DNA of 64,000 bases from Priestia koreensis (GTDB lineage Bacteria; Bacillota; Bacilli; Bacillales; Bacillaceae_H), in contig NZ_LILC01000023.1 in NCBI RefSeq assembly GCF_001274935.1, positions 336,501 through 400,500 on the forward strand. Direction: 5' to 3'. The notes under the pieces are model-generated. The model saw nothing but the letters and a program-made list of their open reading frames with translations, did not search any database and had not been told where the DNA came from. The position numbers and the translations under genes are program-made. Numbering within the stretch: position 1 is the stretch's first letter; each line of letters opens with the position of its first letter. Below, piece by piece: positions 1-9,548 of the stretch.

Positions 1-865
1 CGTCAACGAGTGGGTTTTGTGACTGTTGTAATTCACTTTGCGTTAGAAGCCCCATCGTTAAAATACTGATTCCGATGTAAATAATTAATGAAATAACGAG
101 ACCTAAAATCGTAGCTTTTTTTACATCGCCTTCTTTTTTCGCACGTGAGGCGAATACAACTGCTGATTCAATCCCGATAAATGCCCAAAGTGTTGCAACG
201 GCTGCGCTGTTTACTTGTCCTAAAAGACCAACTGTCTCACCACCGCTTGTTCTTGTATCAACAAACGGGCCGATGTTGGATTGTTGAAAAGCAAATAGCG
301 CAATAACAATAAATAAGAAAAATCCGATTACTTTTGCAACTGTCGCAACAAAGTTAAATTTACCTGCACTTTCAATACCGCGGAGAATTAACGCGTGTGT
401 TCCCCATAAAAGAACCGAGCAAATAACAAATGTTACAGCGTTTCCTGCCTTTAATTCAAAGGCACCTACAGTGAACAAAACATTTTTACTGTTCATCACT
501 GGGAAAAAGATGGATAAATAGCTAGCGAACGTTGTAATAACCGCAACATAACCTGCGATGTTTCCAATCCAATAGCCCCATGAAGACATAAACCCAGCTA
601 ATACGGATAACGTACGACTTTTCTTAAACAATGCTTTTGCATAAATTTGTGGACCACCGCTTAACTCTGGTTTTCGAATCGCCAAGTTTCCAAATACAAG
701 CGCAAGCATTAGTACTCCTGCTCCTGTCACAGCCCATCCTAGCAAAACTCCAGCCGGACTAGCAGCAGCGGATAACGAGCGAGGCAGCATAAAAATTCCT
801 GAGCCAACCATATTTCCGACAACGAGAGCGGTTAATAGCCACAGCCCTAACTTGTTTCGTTTCAT
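1..865 (-). CDS. APC/APA-family basic amino acid permease, C-terminus beyond the left edge
   Basis: Reading leftwards from ATG at 865 the frame stays open to the window edge (288 codons). The protein begins MKRNKLGLWLLTALVVGNMV and continues with GSGIFMLPRSL, the conserved first helix (GxGIF) of the amino acid-polyamine-organocation superfamily. Many hydrophobic helices follow, with AFIGIESAVVFASRA in the region typical of helix 6. This start motif is usual for the basic amino acid/polyamine antiporter subfamily (ArcD/YvsH-like), so it probably moves arginine, lysine or ornithine across the plasma membrane. The substrate is inference. A GGGAG sequence lies 11 bases before the start. About 150-190 residues are missing because of the window edge, not through damage. 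Confidence 0.85.
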   Translation of the reverse strand, partial: MKRNKLGLWLLTALVVGNMVGSGIFMLPRSLSAAASPAGVLLGWAVTGAGVLMLALVFGNLAIRKPELSGGPQIYAKALFKKSRTLSVLAGFMSSWGYWIGNIAGYVAVITTFASYLSIFFPVMNSKNVLFTVGAFELKAGNAVTFVICSVLLWGTHALILRGIESAGKFNFVATVAKVIGFFLFIVIALFAFQQSNIGPFVDTRTSGGETVGLLGQVNSAAVATLWAFIGIESAVVFASRAKKEGDVKKATILGLVISLIIYIGISILTMGLLTQSELQQSQNPLVD

Positions 866-1103
866 ACTCAATTTCTCCCTTCAATACGTTCCTAAACAAT
901 GTTTATCATCAATTTTTTCATAATTTTAACTTTTTCTCGATAACACATTAGCGAACTAAAGCGTTTGGACTTTCTACAGTATAAAACGAGAAAATGAATT
1001 CGTCAACCTCTATCTGTTCATTTCTTGTTTTAAGTAGAGAGAAAAAGGAAATACATGTAGAAATACCAAATGATTTACATATATATGTAAGAAGGAGGAG
1101 ATC

Positions 1104-1256
1104 GTGTTGACGTGGTTACTTTTGCTAGTTGCAGTTAGTATCGTAGCGGCTATTTTATTAGATCGACCTCAAAAGAAATCTTCACATTCTTTACAAACAG
1201 CTCGTGAGTCTAACACCCGTTCTAAATTCCCTCATGATGACGATGAAGGTAAATAG
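1104..1256 (+). CDS. small single-span membrane protein, 50 aa
   Basis: GTG (1104) or TTG (1107) follows a strong GAAGGAGGAG ribosome-binding site. The product is a 50-residue peptide with one hydrophobic N-terminal helix (about residues 3-19, LTWLLLLVAVSIVAAILL) and a polar, acidic tail ending DDDEGK. It is divergent from the permease on its left and is followed by a hairpin. I do not recognise a family and give no function. Confidence 0.55.
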   Translation: MLTWLLLLVAVSIVAAILLDRPQKKSSHSLQTARESNTRSKFPHDDDEGK

Positions 1257-1260
1257 TTTA

Positions 1261-1306
1261 GAGCAGGTAGTATCTTTGAATAAGAAGATGCCACCTGCTC
1301 ATAAAT
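1261..1306 (+). terminator. hairpin after the small membrane protein
   Basis: GAGCAGGT at 1261-1268 pairs with ACCTGCTC at 1293-1300 and the inner arms (TATCTT/AAGATG) extend the stem. The following tract is only weakly T-rich, so termination is likely but not certain. Confidence 0.4.
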
Positions 1307-1555
1307 CTTTACTATCTTATACTATCGGTCCCATTTTTATTGAGGAGAAAAAACGAAAGCATTCATTTTGCATATCTCCATGAAACGAAACGACCAATGA
1401 ACGGAATTCACCCTCAGCATAAATTTAATAGGAAGATAATTAGTCTTTCTTCAAACCATTTCCCTATTTTTCCTGAGTGCAAGGTCAATCAGTTTTCTTT
1501 CACTCCTCTTGTTTGATATGATAAAAAGTACATAAACTTAAAGGAGTGGATGCAA

Positions 1556-2488
1556 TTGGTAAAGAAAGTACGAATTGGTCAAACTGATTTACACGTCAAT
1601 CCCATTGGATTAGGGACAAACGCAGTAGGAGGACACAACCTCTATCCAAATTTGGATGAAGAAGTTGGAAAAGACCTTGTTCGCACAGCTATTTCAAAAG
1701 GCATTAACTTCTTAGATACGGCCTTCATCTACGGTCCGAAACGTTCTGAAGAACTGATTGGTGAAGTACTAAAAGAGACAGGCAGTCGTAGTGACATTGT
1801 AATTGCAACAAAAGGAGCACACAAATTTGTCGGAAATAATGTCGTGATCGACAACTCCCCTGCTTACTTAAAGCAGTCTGTCGAAGATAGCTTAAAACGA
1901 CTTCAAACCGATTATATTGATTTGTACTATATTCATTTCCCAGATGAGGACACACCGAAGGACGAAGCAGTCGGTGCACTGAAGGAACTAAAAGATCAAG
2001 GAAAAATTAAAGCAATCGGCGTATCCAATTTCTCGATCGACCAACTAAAAGAGGCAAATAAAGATGGATATGTTGATGTGTATCAAGGTGAATACAACCT
2101 ATTCCAACGTGATGCTGAGCGTGATATCCTTCCATATGCTGCAGAAAATAACATCTCATTTGTTCCATATTTCCCGCTCGCAGCTGGGCTTTTAGCGGGA
2201 AAATATACGAAAGAGACCACATTTGACGATTTACGAAAAGATATGGATTTATTTAAGAAAGAGAATTTCGAAAAAAATCTTGAAAAAGTGGACGCGCTTC
2301 GTGAAATTGCGGAGGCAAACCATGTAGAAGTCGCACACCTTGTCCTTGCATGGTACTTAGAGCAGCCAGCAATTGATGCCATTATTCCGGGTGCAAAACG
2401 TGCAGCTCAAGTGGAAAATAACCTAAAAACATTAGATGTAAAATTATCACCAGCGGACATTCAAAAAGTAGATCGTATTTTTAGATAA
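1556..2488 (+). CDS. iolS: aldo/keto reductase, IolS-like
   Basis: NADPH-dependent aldo/keto reductase of about 310 residues, closely resembling B. subtilis IolS as I remember it ([17 protein letters not shown] near the N-terminus, then IHFPDE and VSNFS). The catalytic tetrad is visible: Asp and Tyr in DTAFIYG, Lys in IATKGAH, His in YYIHFP. The [11 protein letters not shown] segment near the C-terminus is the usual NADP-binding end. I prefer TTG at 1556, nine bases after AGGAG, because IolS starts at the equivalent residue. ATG at 1550 is only three bases from AGGAG but is possible. No inositol genes are adjacent, so its physiological substrate is unknown. A strong terminator follows. Confidence 0.88.
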   Translation: MVKKVRIGQTDLHVNPIGLGTNAVGGHNLYPNLDEEVGKDLVRTAISKGINFLDTAFIYGPKRSEELIGEVLKETGSRSDIVIATKGAHKFVGNNVVIDNSPAYLKQSVEDSLKRLQTDYIDLYYIHFPDEDTPKDEAVGALKELKDQGKIKAIGVSNFSIDQLKEANKDGYVDVYQGEYNLFQRDAERDILPYAAENNISFVPYFPLAAGLLAGKYTKETTFDDLRKDMDLFKKENFEKNLEKVDALREIAEANHVEVAHLVLAWYLEQPAIDAIIPGAKRAAQVENNLKTLDVKLSPADIQKVDRIFR

Positions 2489-2490
2489 CA

Positions 2491-2529
2491 AAAAAAGATT
2501 CCGACAGACGAACGGTCGGAATCTTTTTT
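2491..2529. terminator. bidirectional terminator between convergent genes
   Basis: AAAAAAGATTCCGAC (2491-2505) and GTCGGAATCTTTTTT (2515-2529) form a perfect 15-bp stem with a 9-base loop. A-tract and T-tract flank it, so it can serve both the reductase on the left and the minus-strand gene on the right. Confidence 0.9.
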
Positions 2530-3152
2530 TATTCGCCTTTTACTCGTACGTGACTGCTTCCAAGCTCCTGATCTCCCCAAAATAGACGGAGCGTATCTCC
2601 GTTCTGCACTGCCCCTACGCCTTCTGGTGTGCCAGTAAAAATTAGATCCCCTCTTCCAATTCCATAATGAAGCCCCGTAAAGTCAATGATCTCTTGAAGG
2701 GTAAAAATCATGTTTTTTATACAGCCGTTTTGAACCGTTTGGTCGTTTTTTTCAAGGGAGAAGAATGTCTTCTTACATTCTTCTTCCCCCGGAAACGGAA
2801 TGAATGATCCTACGAGGGCAGAGTTTTTGAAGCCTTTTGCCTGTAGCCAAGGCTTTCCTTGTTTCTTACACTCCGTCTGTACGTCTCGGAGGGTAAAATC
2901 GATCCCTATGGTCATTTGATCCACTACCTCATCGACCGTCATTCCTTTTTCATATTCTTTTCCTATATGTATAACAAGCTCTGCTTCATAGTGTAGATCT
3001 CCTTTCCCCCCTGGGAGGACAATCTCCCGGTCATCTCCACAAACAAGCGCGTGCGTAGGTTTTAAAAATAAAAATGGAGCCGTTGGAATATCATTTTGAA
3101 GCTCCTTGGCATGCAAAGCATAGTTTCGTCCCACACAGTAAATATTGGTCAT
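2529..3152 (-). CDS. fumarylacetoacetate hydrolase family protein
   Basis: A 207-residue single-domain FAH-fold protein. It starts MTNIYCVGRNYALHAKEL, the usual beginning of short acylpyruvase/2-hydroxyhepta-2,4-diene-1,7-dioate isomerase-type members. Metal-binding acids are visible in HYEAELV (two Glu) and in GIDFTLRD (Asp), and GTPEGVG lies near the C-terminus. These enzymes cleave or isomerise 3-acylpyruvates or decarboxylate oxaloacetate in the cytoplasm; which reaction applies here cannot be read from the sequence. It ends inside the shared terminator and lies 15 bases after the small gene at 3168, so the two are probably co-transcribed. Confidence 0.85.
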   Translation of the reverse strand: MTNIYCVGRNYALHAKELQNDIPTAPFLFLKPTHALVCGDDREIVLPGGKGDLHYEAELVIHIGKEYEKGMTVDEVVDQMTIGIDFTLRDVQTECKKQGKPWLQAKGFKNSALVGSFIPFPGEEECKKTFFSLEKNDQTVQNGCIKNMIFTLQEIIDFTGLHYGIGRGDLIFTGTPEGVGAVQNGDTLRLFWGDQELGSSHVRVKGE

Positions 3153-3167
3153 TATGTATCACTCCTC

Positions 3168-3377
3168 TTATTGTGTTCTTCCCTGAAGTAATTGCTTGAG
3201 ACCCTCAAAAAGCACGTCCCTCATAACCTCGTCATAGCGTGTATATGTCGGATCGATTGAAAGAAGGTGATCAAATATCTCTTTTACCTGTCCCTCGACC
3301 ATGACGGTTAGTCCATGCACTTCTTCTCCTGTTAAATCATTTTGAAAAACCTCGTTGATGATTGCTACCTGTCCCAC
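3168..3377 (-). CDS. uncharacterised small protein, 69 aa
   Basis: I choose GTG at 3377 because GGGGGAGGTG lies seven bases upstream; an upstream in-frame ATG at 3398 has no ribosome-binding site. The product begins MGQVAIINEVFQNDLTGEEV, is soluble and has no recognisable catalytic motif. It directly precedes the FAH-family gene and is likely in the same transcript. Confidence 0.6.
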   Translation of the reverse strand: MGQVAIINEVFQNDLTGEEVHGLTVMVEGQVKEIFDHLLSIDPTYTRYDEVMRDVLFEGLKQLLQGRTQ

Positions 3378-3438
3378 ATTGTCACCTCCCCCATTCAAAT
3401 TTCGCTATAAATTTCAAAATTCCTTGTGAATGTCACAG

Positions 3439-3473
3439 AAAAAAAGAGCAACGAGTATGGTCGTCGTTGCTCT
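3439..3473 (-). terminator. terminator of the secreted DUF4309-like gene
   Basis: AGAGCAACGA (3445-3454) and TCGTTGCTCT (3464-3473) form a 10-bp stem. Read on the minus strand it is followed by a run of T (A-tract at 3439-3445). Confidence 0.85.
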
Positions 3474-3486
3474 CTGGTGTCTTTCA

Positions 3487-4512
3487 TTATTGTGCATTCT
3501 TTAGATTCACATGATCGACCTTTCCATCTTTTCCAACGATAAAGTCGATTTCGTATTTACCGTTTGTATAGACGTACTTTGTCTCTTTTGTTTCTTTTAA
3601 CATGATGACTTGCTTAGGTTTGCCGAGTTCCTTCATTAGGTCCTTGCTCGTCACGCCGTTAATGTCTTTGTCAGCTTCGATGTTACGTCCTAAATAGCGA
3701 ATTTCTTTAATGTGTCCTTTTGTATCATAAGAAAATGCATAGCCAGGGTGTCCCATATTTGCTGGGTATACGTCATAACCGTTTTCAGCCTTGTAAGGAG
3801 CTCCCCATGCTTTGTAGACTGTTGATTTCGCTGTTACGCCCACTTTAAACTGCTGGGCATCATTCGGGAACGTTCCTTTATAGGCTGAACCATAAATCGC
3901 GTGCAGCTTTTTCACCGCATCGGATTGCTCGGACACTGCCGTGTTACCGTATGTTAAGTTAACGTGGTCGACTTTTCCATTTGTTCCCACAATAAATCGA
4001 AGCTCGTACTTTCCGGTTTGATAGACGTAATCTTTTTCCTTTGTTTTTGGAATCGTCAGGATTTTTTCTGGTTTTCCGAGCTCTTTTACAAGAGTCGCGG
4101 TCGTAATGCCATTAATGTCTTGATCAGCTTCAACATTACGCCCTAAGTACCGGACCTCTTTAATATACCCCTTGGCATCATAGGAAATGGCATAGCCAGG
4201 GTGTCCCATATTAGCTGGATAAAGATCGTACCCGTTAGACGTTTTCTCTGGTGTACCCCATGCTTTGTGGACGATCGCCTTTGTAGCCGTACCGAGGGTA
4301 AAGCTTTTCGCATCCTTTGGAAATGCACCCTTTGCAGAAGACTTATAAATGTCATGTAGCTTCTGGATGGCCTCTGATTGAGTTGTAGAAGAGACCGTTT
4401 TTGTCGGAGCATTGTGAGTTGTTTGCGCCCCTGCAACTGCTCCTGCGCCTAGCGCCGAACCAGCTAACACCGTCGCAGCCAACCACTTAGTTCCTTTTTT
4501 CATCGTTCTCAT
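3487..4512 (-). CDS. secreted protein with two DUF4309-like (YjgB-type) repeats
   Basis: 341 residues with an N-terminal signal peptide (MRTMKKGTKWLAATVLAGSA, then a hydrophobic core and AGA before QTTHN). Two tandem copies of about 140 residues follow (roughly 45-185 and 195-340). Each holds LHxIYxSxxKGxFPxDA, KAWGxPxK, a Tyr-Pro-Ala-Asn-Met-Gly-His-Pro-Gly-Tyr stretch and YLGRN(I/V)EAD. This resembles the DUF4309 domain of B. subtilis YjgB; the assignment is from memory. It should be exported and sit in the cell wall or medium. The function is unknown. ATG at 4512 has AAAGGAGGAG six bases upstream. Its own terminator follows. Confidence 0.75.
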   Translation of the reverse strand: MRTMKKGTKWLAATVLAGSALGAGAVAGAQTTHNAPTKTVSSTTQSEAIQKLHDIYKSSAKGAFPKDAKSFTLGTATKAIVHKAWGTPEKTSNGYDLYPANMGHPGYAISYDAKGYIKEVRYLGRNVEADQDINGITTATLVKELGKPEKILTIPKTKEKDYVYQTGKYELRFIVGTNGKVDHVNLTYGNTAVSEQSDAVKKLHAIYGSAYKGTFPNDAQQFKVGVTAKSTVYKAWGAPYKAENGYDVYPANMGHPGYAFSYDTKGHIKEIRYLGRNIEADKDINGVTSKDLMKELGKPKQVIMLKETKETKYVYTNGKYEIDFIVGKDGKVDHVNLKNAQ

Positions 4513-4723
4513 TTCTATCTCCTCCTTTAAGGATAGTATATGTTTTCCACGGTTTTCTCATTTTTAAACGTTTCGGTTCATCACGCTCTTTCTTCATTTA
4601 ATGCTATTCTTTTCTAACCAGTCAACTCATACAAGGTGATTTTACATCGACCCTCTTCATTTCTATGGACAAGCATCCTTCTTCTTTTATATATTGGAAT
4701 AAATAACCATAGGAGGAAACGAG

Positions 4724-5308
4724 ATGATTATTAGACCTTATGAGTTAAAAGATGAAGAGAGCTGGCTACGATGCAGAGTTCTATCTTTTTTACATACCGC
4801 TTATTTTGACCATGTGCTTCGTGAAAAAGAACGCTATGAGAATCCTTCCATCGAACTAGTCGCAGAAGTGGATGGGCAGATTGTTGGGTTATTAGATATT
4901 GAGTACGAAATAACAGAACGTAGCGTTTGTTCAAGAGGATCGGGGTTAGGGGGAATGATTTGGCACATTGCCGTTCATCCTGACTTTCAGCGACAAGGAA
5001 TTGCCACACGCCTTTTGGACAAGGGAGAAGAGCTGGCTAAAACGCATGAGTTAAATCGCTTAGAAGCGTGGACTAGGGATGATGAGTGGGTACGGAAATG
5101 GTATGAAAACCAGCACTTTGCATTAGTAGATTCCTATTTGCACGTGTTCATAGACAAACAAGCAGAAATGGATCAATCCATACAAAGTATATACAAGAAC
5201 CTATATCCGATCCAAGCCTTTGCTCATTACGCAGGAAATCAAAAAGAAGAAGTTATGGGACAGTTCAAACGCGTACACGAGTGCGTTTGTTATGAAAAGC
5301 TGTTATGA
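4724..5308 (+). CDS. GNAT-family N-acetyltransferase
   Basis: 194 residues with an N-terminal GNAT core. Motif A (acetyl-CoA binding) is visible as WHIAVHPDFQRQGIATRLL at about residues 85-103. The start (MIIRPYELKDEESW) is characteristic of the superfamily. About 50 C-terminal residues extend beyond the minimal domain. The acceptor substrate is unknown. AGGAGG lies just before the ATG. It is a single gene, followed by a terminator and convergent with the P450 gene. Confidence 0.85.
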   Translation: MIIRPYELKDEESWLRCRVLSFLHTAYFDHVLREKERYENPSIELVAEVDGQIVGLLDIEYEITERSVCSRGSGLGGMIWHIAVHPDFQRQGIATRLLDKGEELAKTHELNRLEAWTRDDEWVRKWYENQHFALVDSYLHVFIDKQAEMDQSIQSIYKNLYPIQAFAHYAGNQKEEVMGQFKRVHECVCYEKLL

Positions 5309-5310
5309 AA

Positions 5311-5350
5311 GAAGCCCTCTCCTATTGAAGGAGAAGGCTTCTAGTTTTGT
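5311..5350 (+). terminator. terminator after the acetyltransferase
   Basis: GAAGCC-CTCTCCT and AGGAGA-AGGCTTC form a near-perfect stem at 5311-5341, with a short T-rich tail. Confidence 0.75.
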
Positions 5351-5366
5351 AGAAAATTAATAGTTG

Positions 5367-8300
5367 TTATCCTGCCCAAACGTCTTTCGCATATCGGCCA
5401 CTCTCTTCTAGAGATTGCAACCATTTTCTCGCTTCTTCTACATTCACATTATGAACGGTTTGATAACCACTCATTAACGTACGTTCTACGTCAGGAGCCA
5501 TTTGGCTGCCGTCACCGCAGATATAGAAATGTGCACCATCATCCAGCAAGGAGATTAAATGTTTAATGTCGTGCTCCATTAAATGCTGTACATATGTTTT
5601 AGGCTGATCGCTCATACGTGAAAAAGCGGTATGAAGTGTGACAATGCCGTTTTTCTCCGCATGTTCTAATTCCTCCTGATAGAGATAATCTTCATTGAGA
5701 GAACGGCAACCAAAGTAAAGATGTGCTTCTCCTAACGCTTTCCCATTTTCTTTTAAGGATTCTCTCGCTTGTACAAATCCTCTAAATGGTGCTACTCCAG
5801 TACCTGGTCCTACCATAATAACGGGCGTTTTTGAGTCCCTTGGTAAGGAGAATCCTGATTGTGGTGTAGATACAAAACACGTAATCGAATCCCCTTCTCG
5901 AAGCTGTGATAAATAGGTCGTCGCAATTCCTTGGTACGTACCGTTTCCACTCCAAGAGTCTCCTTTTACTACACTAACTGTTATGCTTGGTTGCCCTTCT
6001 GATTTCTTCGGAGAGGAAGAAATTGAGTAGTAGCGCGGACGTAATGCTGGCAACAATTCAATTACCTCACCAAACTCCATTTCACACGCCGGATACTTCT
6101 CCAATAGCTCAAGCATTGTTAAACGTTTTTGAAGCACTTGTTCTTTGTACACTTCTTTTTCTAAAAGTGCTTCAAGTTCTACCTTATGAGGTGGACAAAC
6201 GGTTTTAGCAGCCATAGCACGGAGCTGTTGGCGCGTCACCGGCTCTTGAAGCTCAACAAACTGAAGAAGCTCTTCAATCGTTACCGTACGATTAAGCGGT
6301 AGGTGTGAAAGCTTTTCTTCCTCTGCCTGTAAACGAATAAGGCTAGATCCATCTAAAGCAAAACGAGTAAGCACGCGATTTACAAGCTCTGGGTAATTTT
6401 TCGGAATGATTCCAAGATGATCTCCCTCTTGATACGTTACGCCTTCAGGTAGCTGTACTTCTACATGACGTGTACTTCTCGCACTACAAGGCTGTTGCAA
6501 CTCTTTATTAGTCACTACTGTAGCATTAAACGCATGATGCTGTTTGGCTAACGGCATTTGTAAGCTGCCATCAATATATTCTAGCGTTAGTGATGACGTT
6601 TTCACCTCTTCTTCTGGCATTTCTAAACCAAATGCATCTGCCAAATCATGCCAAAGATGCTCTTTCCACTCCTCATATGCGCCTTCAAAATCATCGCTTG
6701 CATCTGCCTCACCACGATCTGTAAGACGATGTGCACCTAATTGTTCAAGCGTTTCATCAATAAACGCAGGTACTTTCTGATATGTTGTTGCCCAGTTTTT
6801 ATCTCCACAACCGAACACCGCATAGCGAACGCCCTCTATAGTTGAGGCATGAGATAACCATTCGACAAAGTTTCTCGCGTTATCCGGTGGATGTCCATTA
6901 TACGAAGCAGACACAATAAGGACAGCGCCCTCTGTTGGAAGATTCCCTGCATATGCATCTAACGGAGCAACCGTCGGAGCAAAGCCTTTGCTCATCGCAA
7001 TATCTGCCAAGTCACGGGCCGTGCCTTCTGCTGTTCCCATATTTGAACCGTACAATAGAAGTAGCGGCGTGTTGTGAGCATCTTCAGCTTTTTGACGCTT
7101 TGCTTTTGGTGCTTCTGGTTTAGCGGTTGGAATGCCACCAAGCGGAATTTTCTTCGATTTTGCTTTTACAACAAATCCTTCTGGCTTGAGCGTCAGCGTT
7201 TCTTTAATATCCAGCTCATAGTTCGTATGATCCTCAAAATCAAAGTGTTTTAAGATCATCCCAAGTACAAGCGTTGCTTCATGCAGGGCAAACTGTTGAC
7301 CAATACATGCACGCTGCCCATTACCAAACGGTTTGAACGCATGTTGCGGAATAGCACTTGGATTTTCAAAACGTTCCGGACGGAAATCTTCTACATCATC
7401 ACCCCAAATTGCTGGATCGCGGTGAAGCTGCGGAAGATGAACCATAATTTCATCATCTTTTTTCAGCTCATATTCTCCACCAATTACCGTATCTTCTTTT
7501 GCATATAGCGAGAATGCAGGTGCTGTTGGCCATAAACGTAATCCTTCATTAAGAACCATACCAATGTATTTTAACTGCTTCACCTGCTTATAGGATGGCA
7601 CAGAATCAACGAGAACGCGCGCTGCTTCATCGGCTGCTTTTTTAAGAATCGCTGGATTTTTCACTAGGTAGTATAGTGTAAATGATAGCAATCCGCTTGT
7701 TGTTTCATGACCAGCAATTAAGAACGTAATAATTTGATAACGAATATTTTCATCATCTAGCGGTTCTCCTGTTTCCGGATCTTTTCCGTTTAGCATATGT
7801 GTGAGTAAATCGTCCGCTTCTTCGCCGCTTTCTTTGCGATCTGCGATAATTTTATCCACAAGATCGTTCATGTATTTAATATCTTTCTGAAACTGCTCTT
7901 TACGCTCGTCGTACATCGGGTCGTCAGGGTTAACACGATTAAGGCGCGTCATAGACTCATCTAATGCGCGTACCATGCTTGTAATAAACGGATGCGGCTG
8001 ATCACGATAAAAGCTATTAAAGCGATAATTAAATCCACAAAGTCCAATCGTATCAAGCGTTAGGCGCGTCATATCTTCTGGAACTTCAATGTGCTCATCA
8101 GCATTTAGGCGCTCCCACTTCTGAACAAGCTGCACGGCAATATCCACCATCATATTGTGATAGCCTTTCATCGCCTGCTGGCTGAAACTCGGCAGAAGGA
8201 TGTTATGTGCTTTTTTCCAATTCTTTTCATGCGTCCAGCTCGTAAATAATCCGTCACCTGTAAAATCACGTACGTTTTTAAGCGCTTGACTTAAGTTTTT

Positions 8301-8507
8301 ATCAAAACGGGATTCATCTGATACTTCCTTCACTAAACGATGGCTAGACACATAGCGTGTCGTACGTCCTGGACCTTCAAATAAGAAGATTTCGCCCATT
8401 TCCTGTGCAATTTTCATTAGTGACTGAATTGGTTTTTCGGTATTAAGCAGTGGTAAGTTTTTTAGTTCGCCAAATGTTTCTGGCTGTGGAATTTGTTTTA
8501 ATGACAT
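5367..8507 (-). CDS. cyp102A: self-sufficient cytochrome P450/NADPH-P450 reductase (P450 BM3 type)
   Basis: About 1046 residues, a fusion of a fatty-acid hydroxylase with its reductase, very close to CYP102A1 of P. megaterium as I remember it. Heme domain (about 1-465): I-helix AGHETTSG, heme-Cys loop [10 protein letters not shown]. Flavodoxin/FMN domain (about 480-640): [20 protein letters not shown] domain (about 660-1046): [25 protein letters not shown], and the C-terminal YAKDVWAG. It hydroxylates medium/long-chain fatty acids at sub-terminal positions using NADPH and O2. I choose ATG at 8507 ([16 protein letters not shown]), which matches the known N-terminus; an in-frame GTG lies 9 bases upstream. 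It is 21 bases downstream of the repressor gene and co-transcribed with it. Confidence 0.97.
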   Translation of the reverse strand: MSLKQIPQPETFGELKNLPLLNTEKPIQSLMKIAQEMGEIFLFEGPGRTTRYVSSHRLVKEVSDESRFDKNLSQALKNVRDFTGDGLFTSWTHEKNWKKAHNILLPSFSQQAMKGYHNMMVDIAVQLVQKWERLNADEHIEVPEDMTRLTLDTIGLCGFNYRFNSFYRDQPHPFITSMVRALDESMTRLNRVNPDDPMYDERKEQFQKDIKYMNDLVDKIIADRKESGEEADDLLTHMLNGKDPETGEPLDDENIRYQIITFLIAGHETTSGLLSFTLYYLVKNPAILKKAADEAARVLVDSVPSYKQVKQLKYIGMVLNEGLRLWPTAPAFSLYAKEDTVIGGEYELKKDDEIMVHLPQLHRDPAIWGDDVEDFRPERFENPSAIPQHAFKPFGNGQRACIGQQFALHEATLVLGMILKHFDFEDHTNYELDIKETLTLKPEGFVVKAKSKKIPLGGIPTAKPEAPKAKRQKAEDAHNTPLLLLYGSNMGTAEGTARDLADIAMSKGFAPTVAPLDAYAGNLPTEGAVLIVSASYNGHPPDNARNFVEWLSHASTIEGVRYAVFGCGDKNWATTYQKVPAFIDETLEQLGAHRLTDRGEADASDDFEGAYEEWKEHLWHDLADAFGLEMPEEEVKTSSLTLEYIDGSLQMPLAKQHHAFNATVVTNKELQQPCSARSTRHVEVQLPEGVTYQEGDHLGIIPKNYPELVNRVLTRFALDGSSLIRLQAEEEKLSHLPLNRTVTIEELLQFVELQEPVTRQQLRAMAAKTVCPPHKVELEALLEKEVYKEQVLQKRLTMLELLEKYPACEMEFGEVIELLPALRPRYYSISSSPKKSEGQPSITVSVVKGDSWSGNGTYQGIATTYLSQLREGDSITCFVSTPQSGFSLPRDSKTPVIMVGPGTGVAPFRGFVQARESLKENGKALGEAHLYFGCRSLNEDYLYQEELEHAEKNGIVTLHTAFSRMSDQPKTYVQHLMEHDIKHLISLLDDGAHFYICGDGSQMAPDVERTLMSGYQTVHNVNVEEARKWLQSLEESGRYAKDVWAG

Positions 8508-8528
8508 TTCAATCACTCTCTTTTCTTA

Positions 8529-9104
8529 TTAACATTGTTTAATAGCTGCCCAAAGACTTTCCTCAAGCTCATCTAGCAACTCTTTGCTTAAGATAATATG
8601 CTGACTTTCAACCAGAGAATGTACTTCCATGAAGCTTCCAAATAAAATGGCAATGAGAGCGTTCACGTGTAGGGTACGAATAGCCCCCTCTTGTTGACCT
8701 TCTCGAAAAAAATCACACACTAGATCGACTAGTTTTTCATATTCTTTCAAGCTTTTTTCATCTAGAAATGCACCTTGGCTATGCGTTTTAATGAAGCGCA
8801 GTGCACGGGGATTTTCAACGGTAAATTGAATCATTCCCCTAAATATATGATGAAACCCTTCCCTAAAATCTTTGCGATGAACCAAAAGGCCTTTTTCTAT
8901 ACAAACAAGGAATTCCTTTACATACTTTTGAAATAGCTCATTGACTAAGCTCTCTTTGTTTTTAAAATAGCGATAAATGGTTCCAGCACCAACGTTTGCA
9001 CCCTCTGCAATCATTGGAATCGTTGTTGCATCAAACCCTCTTTCTGCAAACAAAACGAGTGAAGCTGAAAATATAGCGCTTTGCTTTGTGGATGTCGCTC
9101 CCAT
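8529..9104 (-). CDS. bm3R1: TetR-family repressor BM3R1-like
   Basis: 191-residue TetR repressor, highly similar to BM3R1. The helix-turn-helix is at about residues 10-55 ([20 protein letters not shown], then [18 protein letters not shown]). The known role is repression of the bm3R1-cyp102 operon, relieved by fatty acids and barbiturates. I choose ATG at 9104 ([12 protein letters not shown]) because AGAGGTGA lies upstream and the length fits; longer in-frame starts would run into the operator. The perfect palindrome at 9123-9152 lies 18 bases upstream, fitting autoregulation. Confidence 0.95.
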   Translation of the reverse strand: MGATSTKQSAIFSASLVLFAERGFDATTIPMIAEGANVGAGTIYRYFKNKESLVNELFQKYVKEFLVCIEKGLLVHRKDFREGFHHIFRGMIQFTVENPRALRFIKTHSQGAFLDEKSLKEYEKLVDLVCDFFREGQQEGAIRTLHVNALIAILFGSFMEVHSLVESQHIILSKELLDELEESLWAAIKQC

Positions 9105-9122
9105 CTCTTCACCTCTTTTCAA

Positions 9123-9152
9123 AAAAGCGGAATGAACGTTCATTCCGCTTTT
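9123..9152. promoter_or_regulatory. BM3R1 operator, perfect palindrome
   Basis: Thirty bases form a perfect inverted repeat centred between 9137 and 9138. The inner 20 bp (9128-9147) are CGGAATGAACGTTCATTCCG, which I recognise as the published BM3R1 operator core. It lies between the promoter and the repressor start codon, so bound repressor would block the operon. Confidence 0.93.
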
Positions 9153-9153
9153 A

Positions 9154-9182
9154 AGTATAGAAAAGATGTTTTTCCGAGTAAA
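9154..9182 (-). promoter_or_regulatory. SigA-type promoter of the bm3R1-cyp102A operon
   Basis: On the minus strand TTTACT (9182-9177) and TATACT (9159-9154) are separated by 17 bases. The -10 box abuts the operator palindrome, as expected for a repressor-controlled promoter. Confidence 0.6.
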
Positions 9183-9548
9183 AAGATAACCTTTATCTTT
9201 TTAGCAAAAGGTTCCAATAATCTAGATATTAACCATAATAAGGAATATTTTTAAGACTTTTCGAACAATTCTTCCCTGAAATTATTTGATTATTTATGCA
9301 CTTTACATAACCATTTTTATCCATCATCTATTTTTTCGAAAAGATGGAAGTTAATTAATTGTTAAAAAAGGTTTCATCTTAACAAAAAAAGAGTATATGA
9401 ATATGAGGACAAAAAAGTTGAGATAGTAAATATAAAAAGAAAACTGGACGTTTCTTGTATTTACCAACACATTGAGACGGTCATTACTATTTACCTTTAT
9501 TCGATAAACGTGTTACCTTTTTTAAAAATTTAAAACGTGAGGGTGCGT
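9183..9548. other. AT-rich intergenic region between divergent genes
   Basis: About 360 bases upstream of both the repressor operon and the Mur-ligase gene. AT-rich, with a short partial inverted repeat near 9187-9212 (AACCTTT / AAAGGTT). I see no coding frame with a ribosome-binding site. It presumably holds the promoter of the gene at 9549. Confidence 0.5.

Noticed and set aside
6544..7508. Plus-strand open frames inside the P450 gene
   Set aside because: Antisense shadows of a long, well-recognised coding region.
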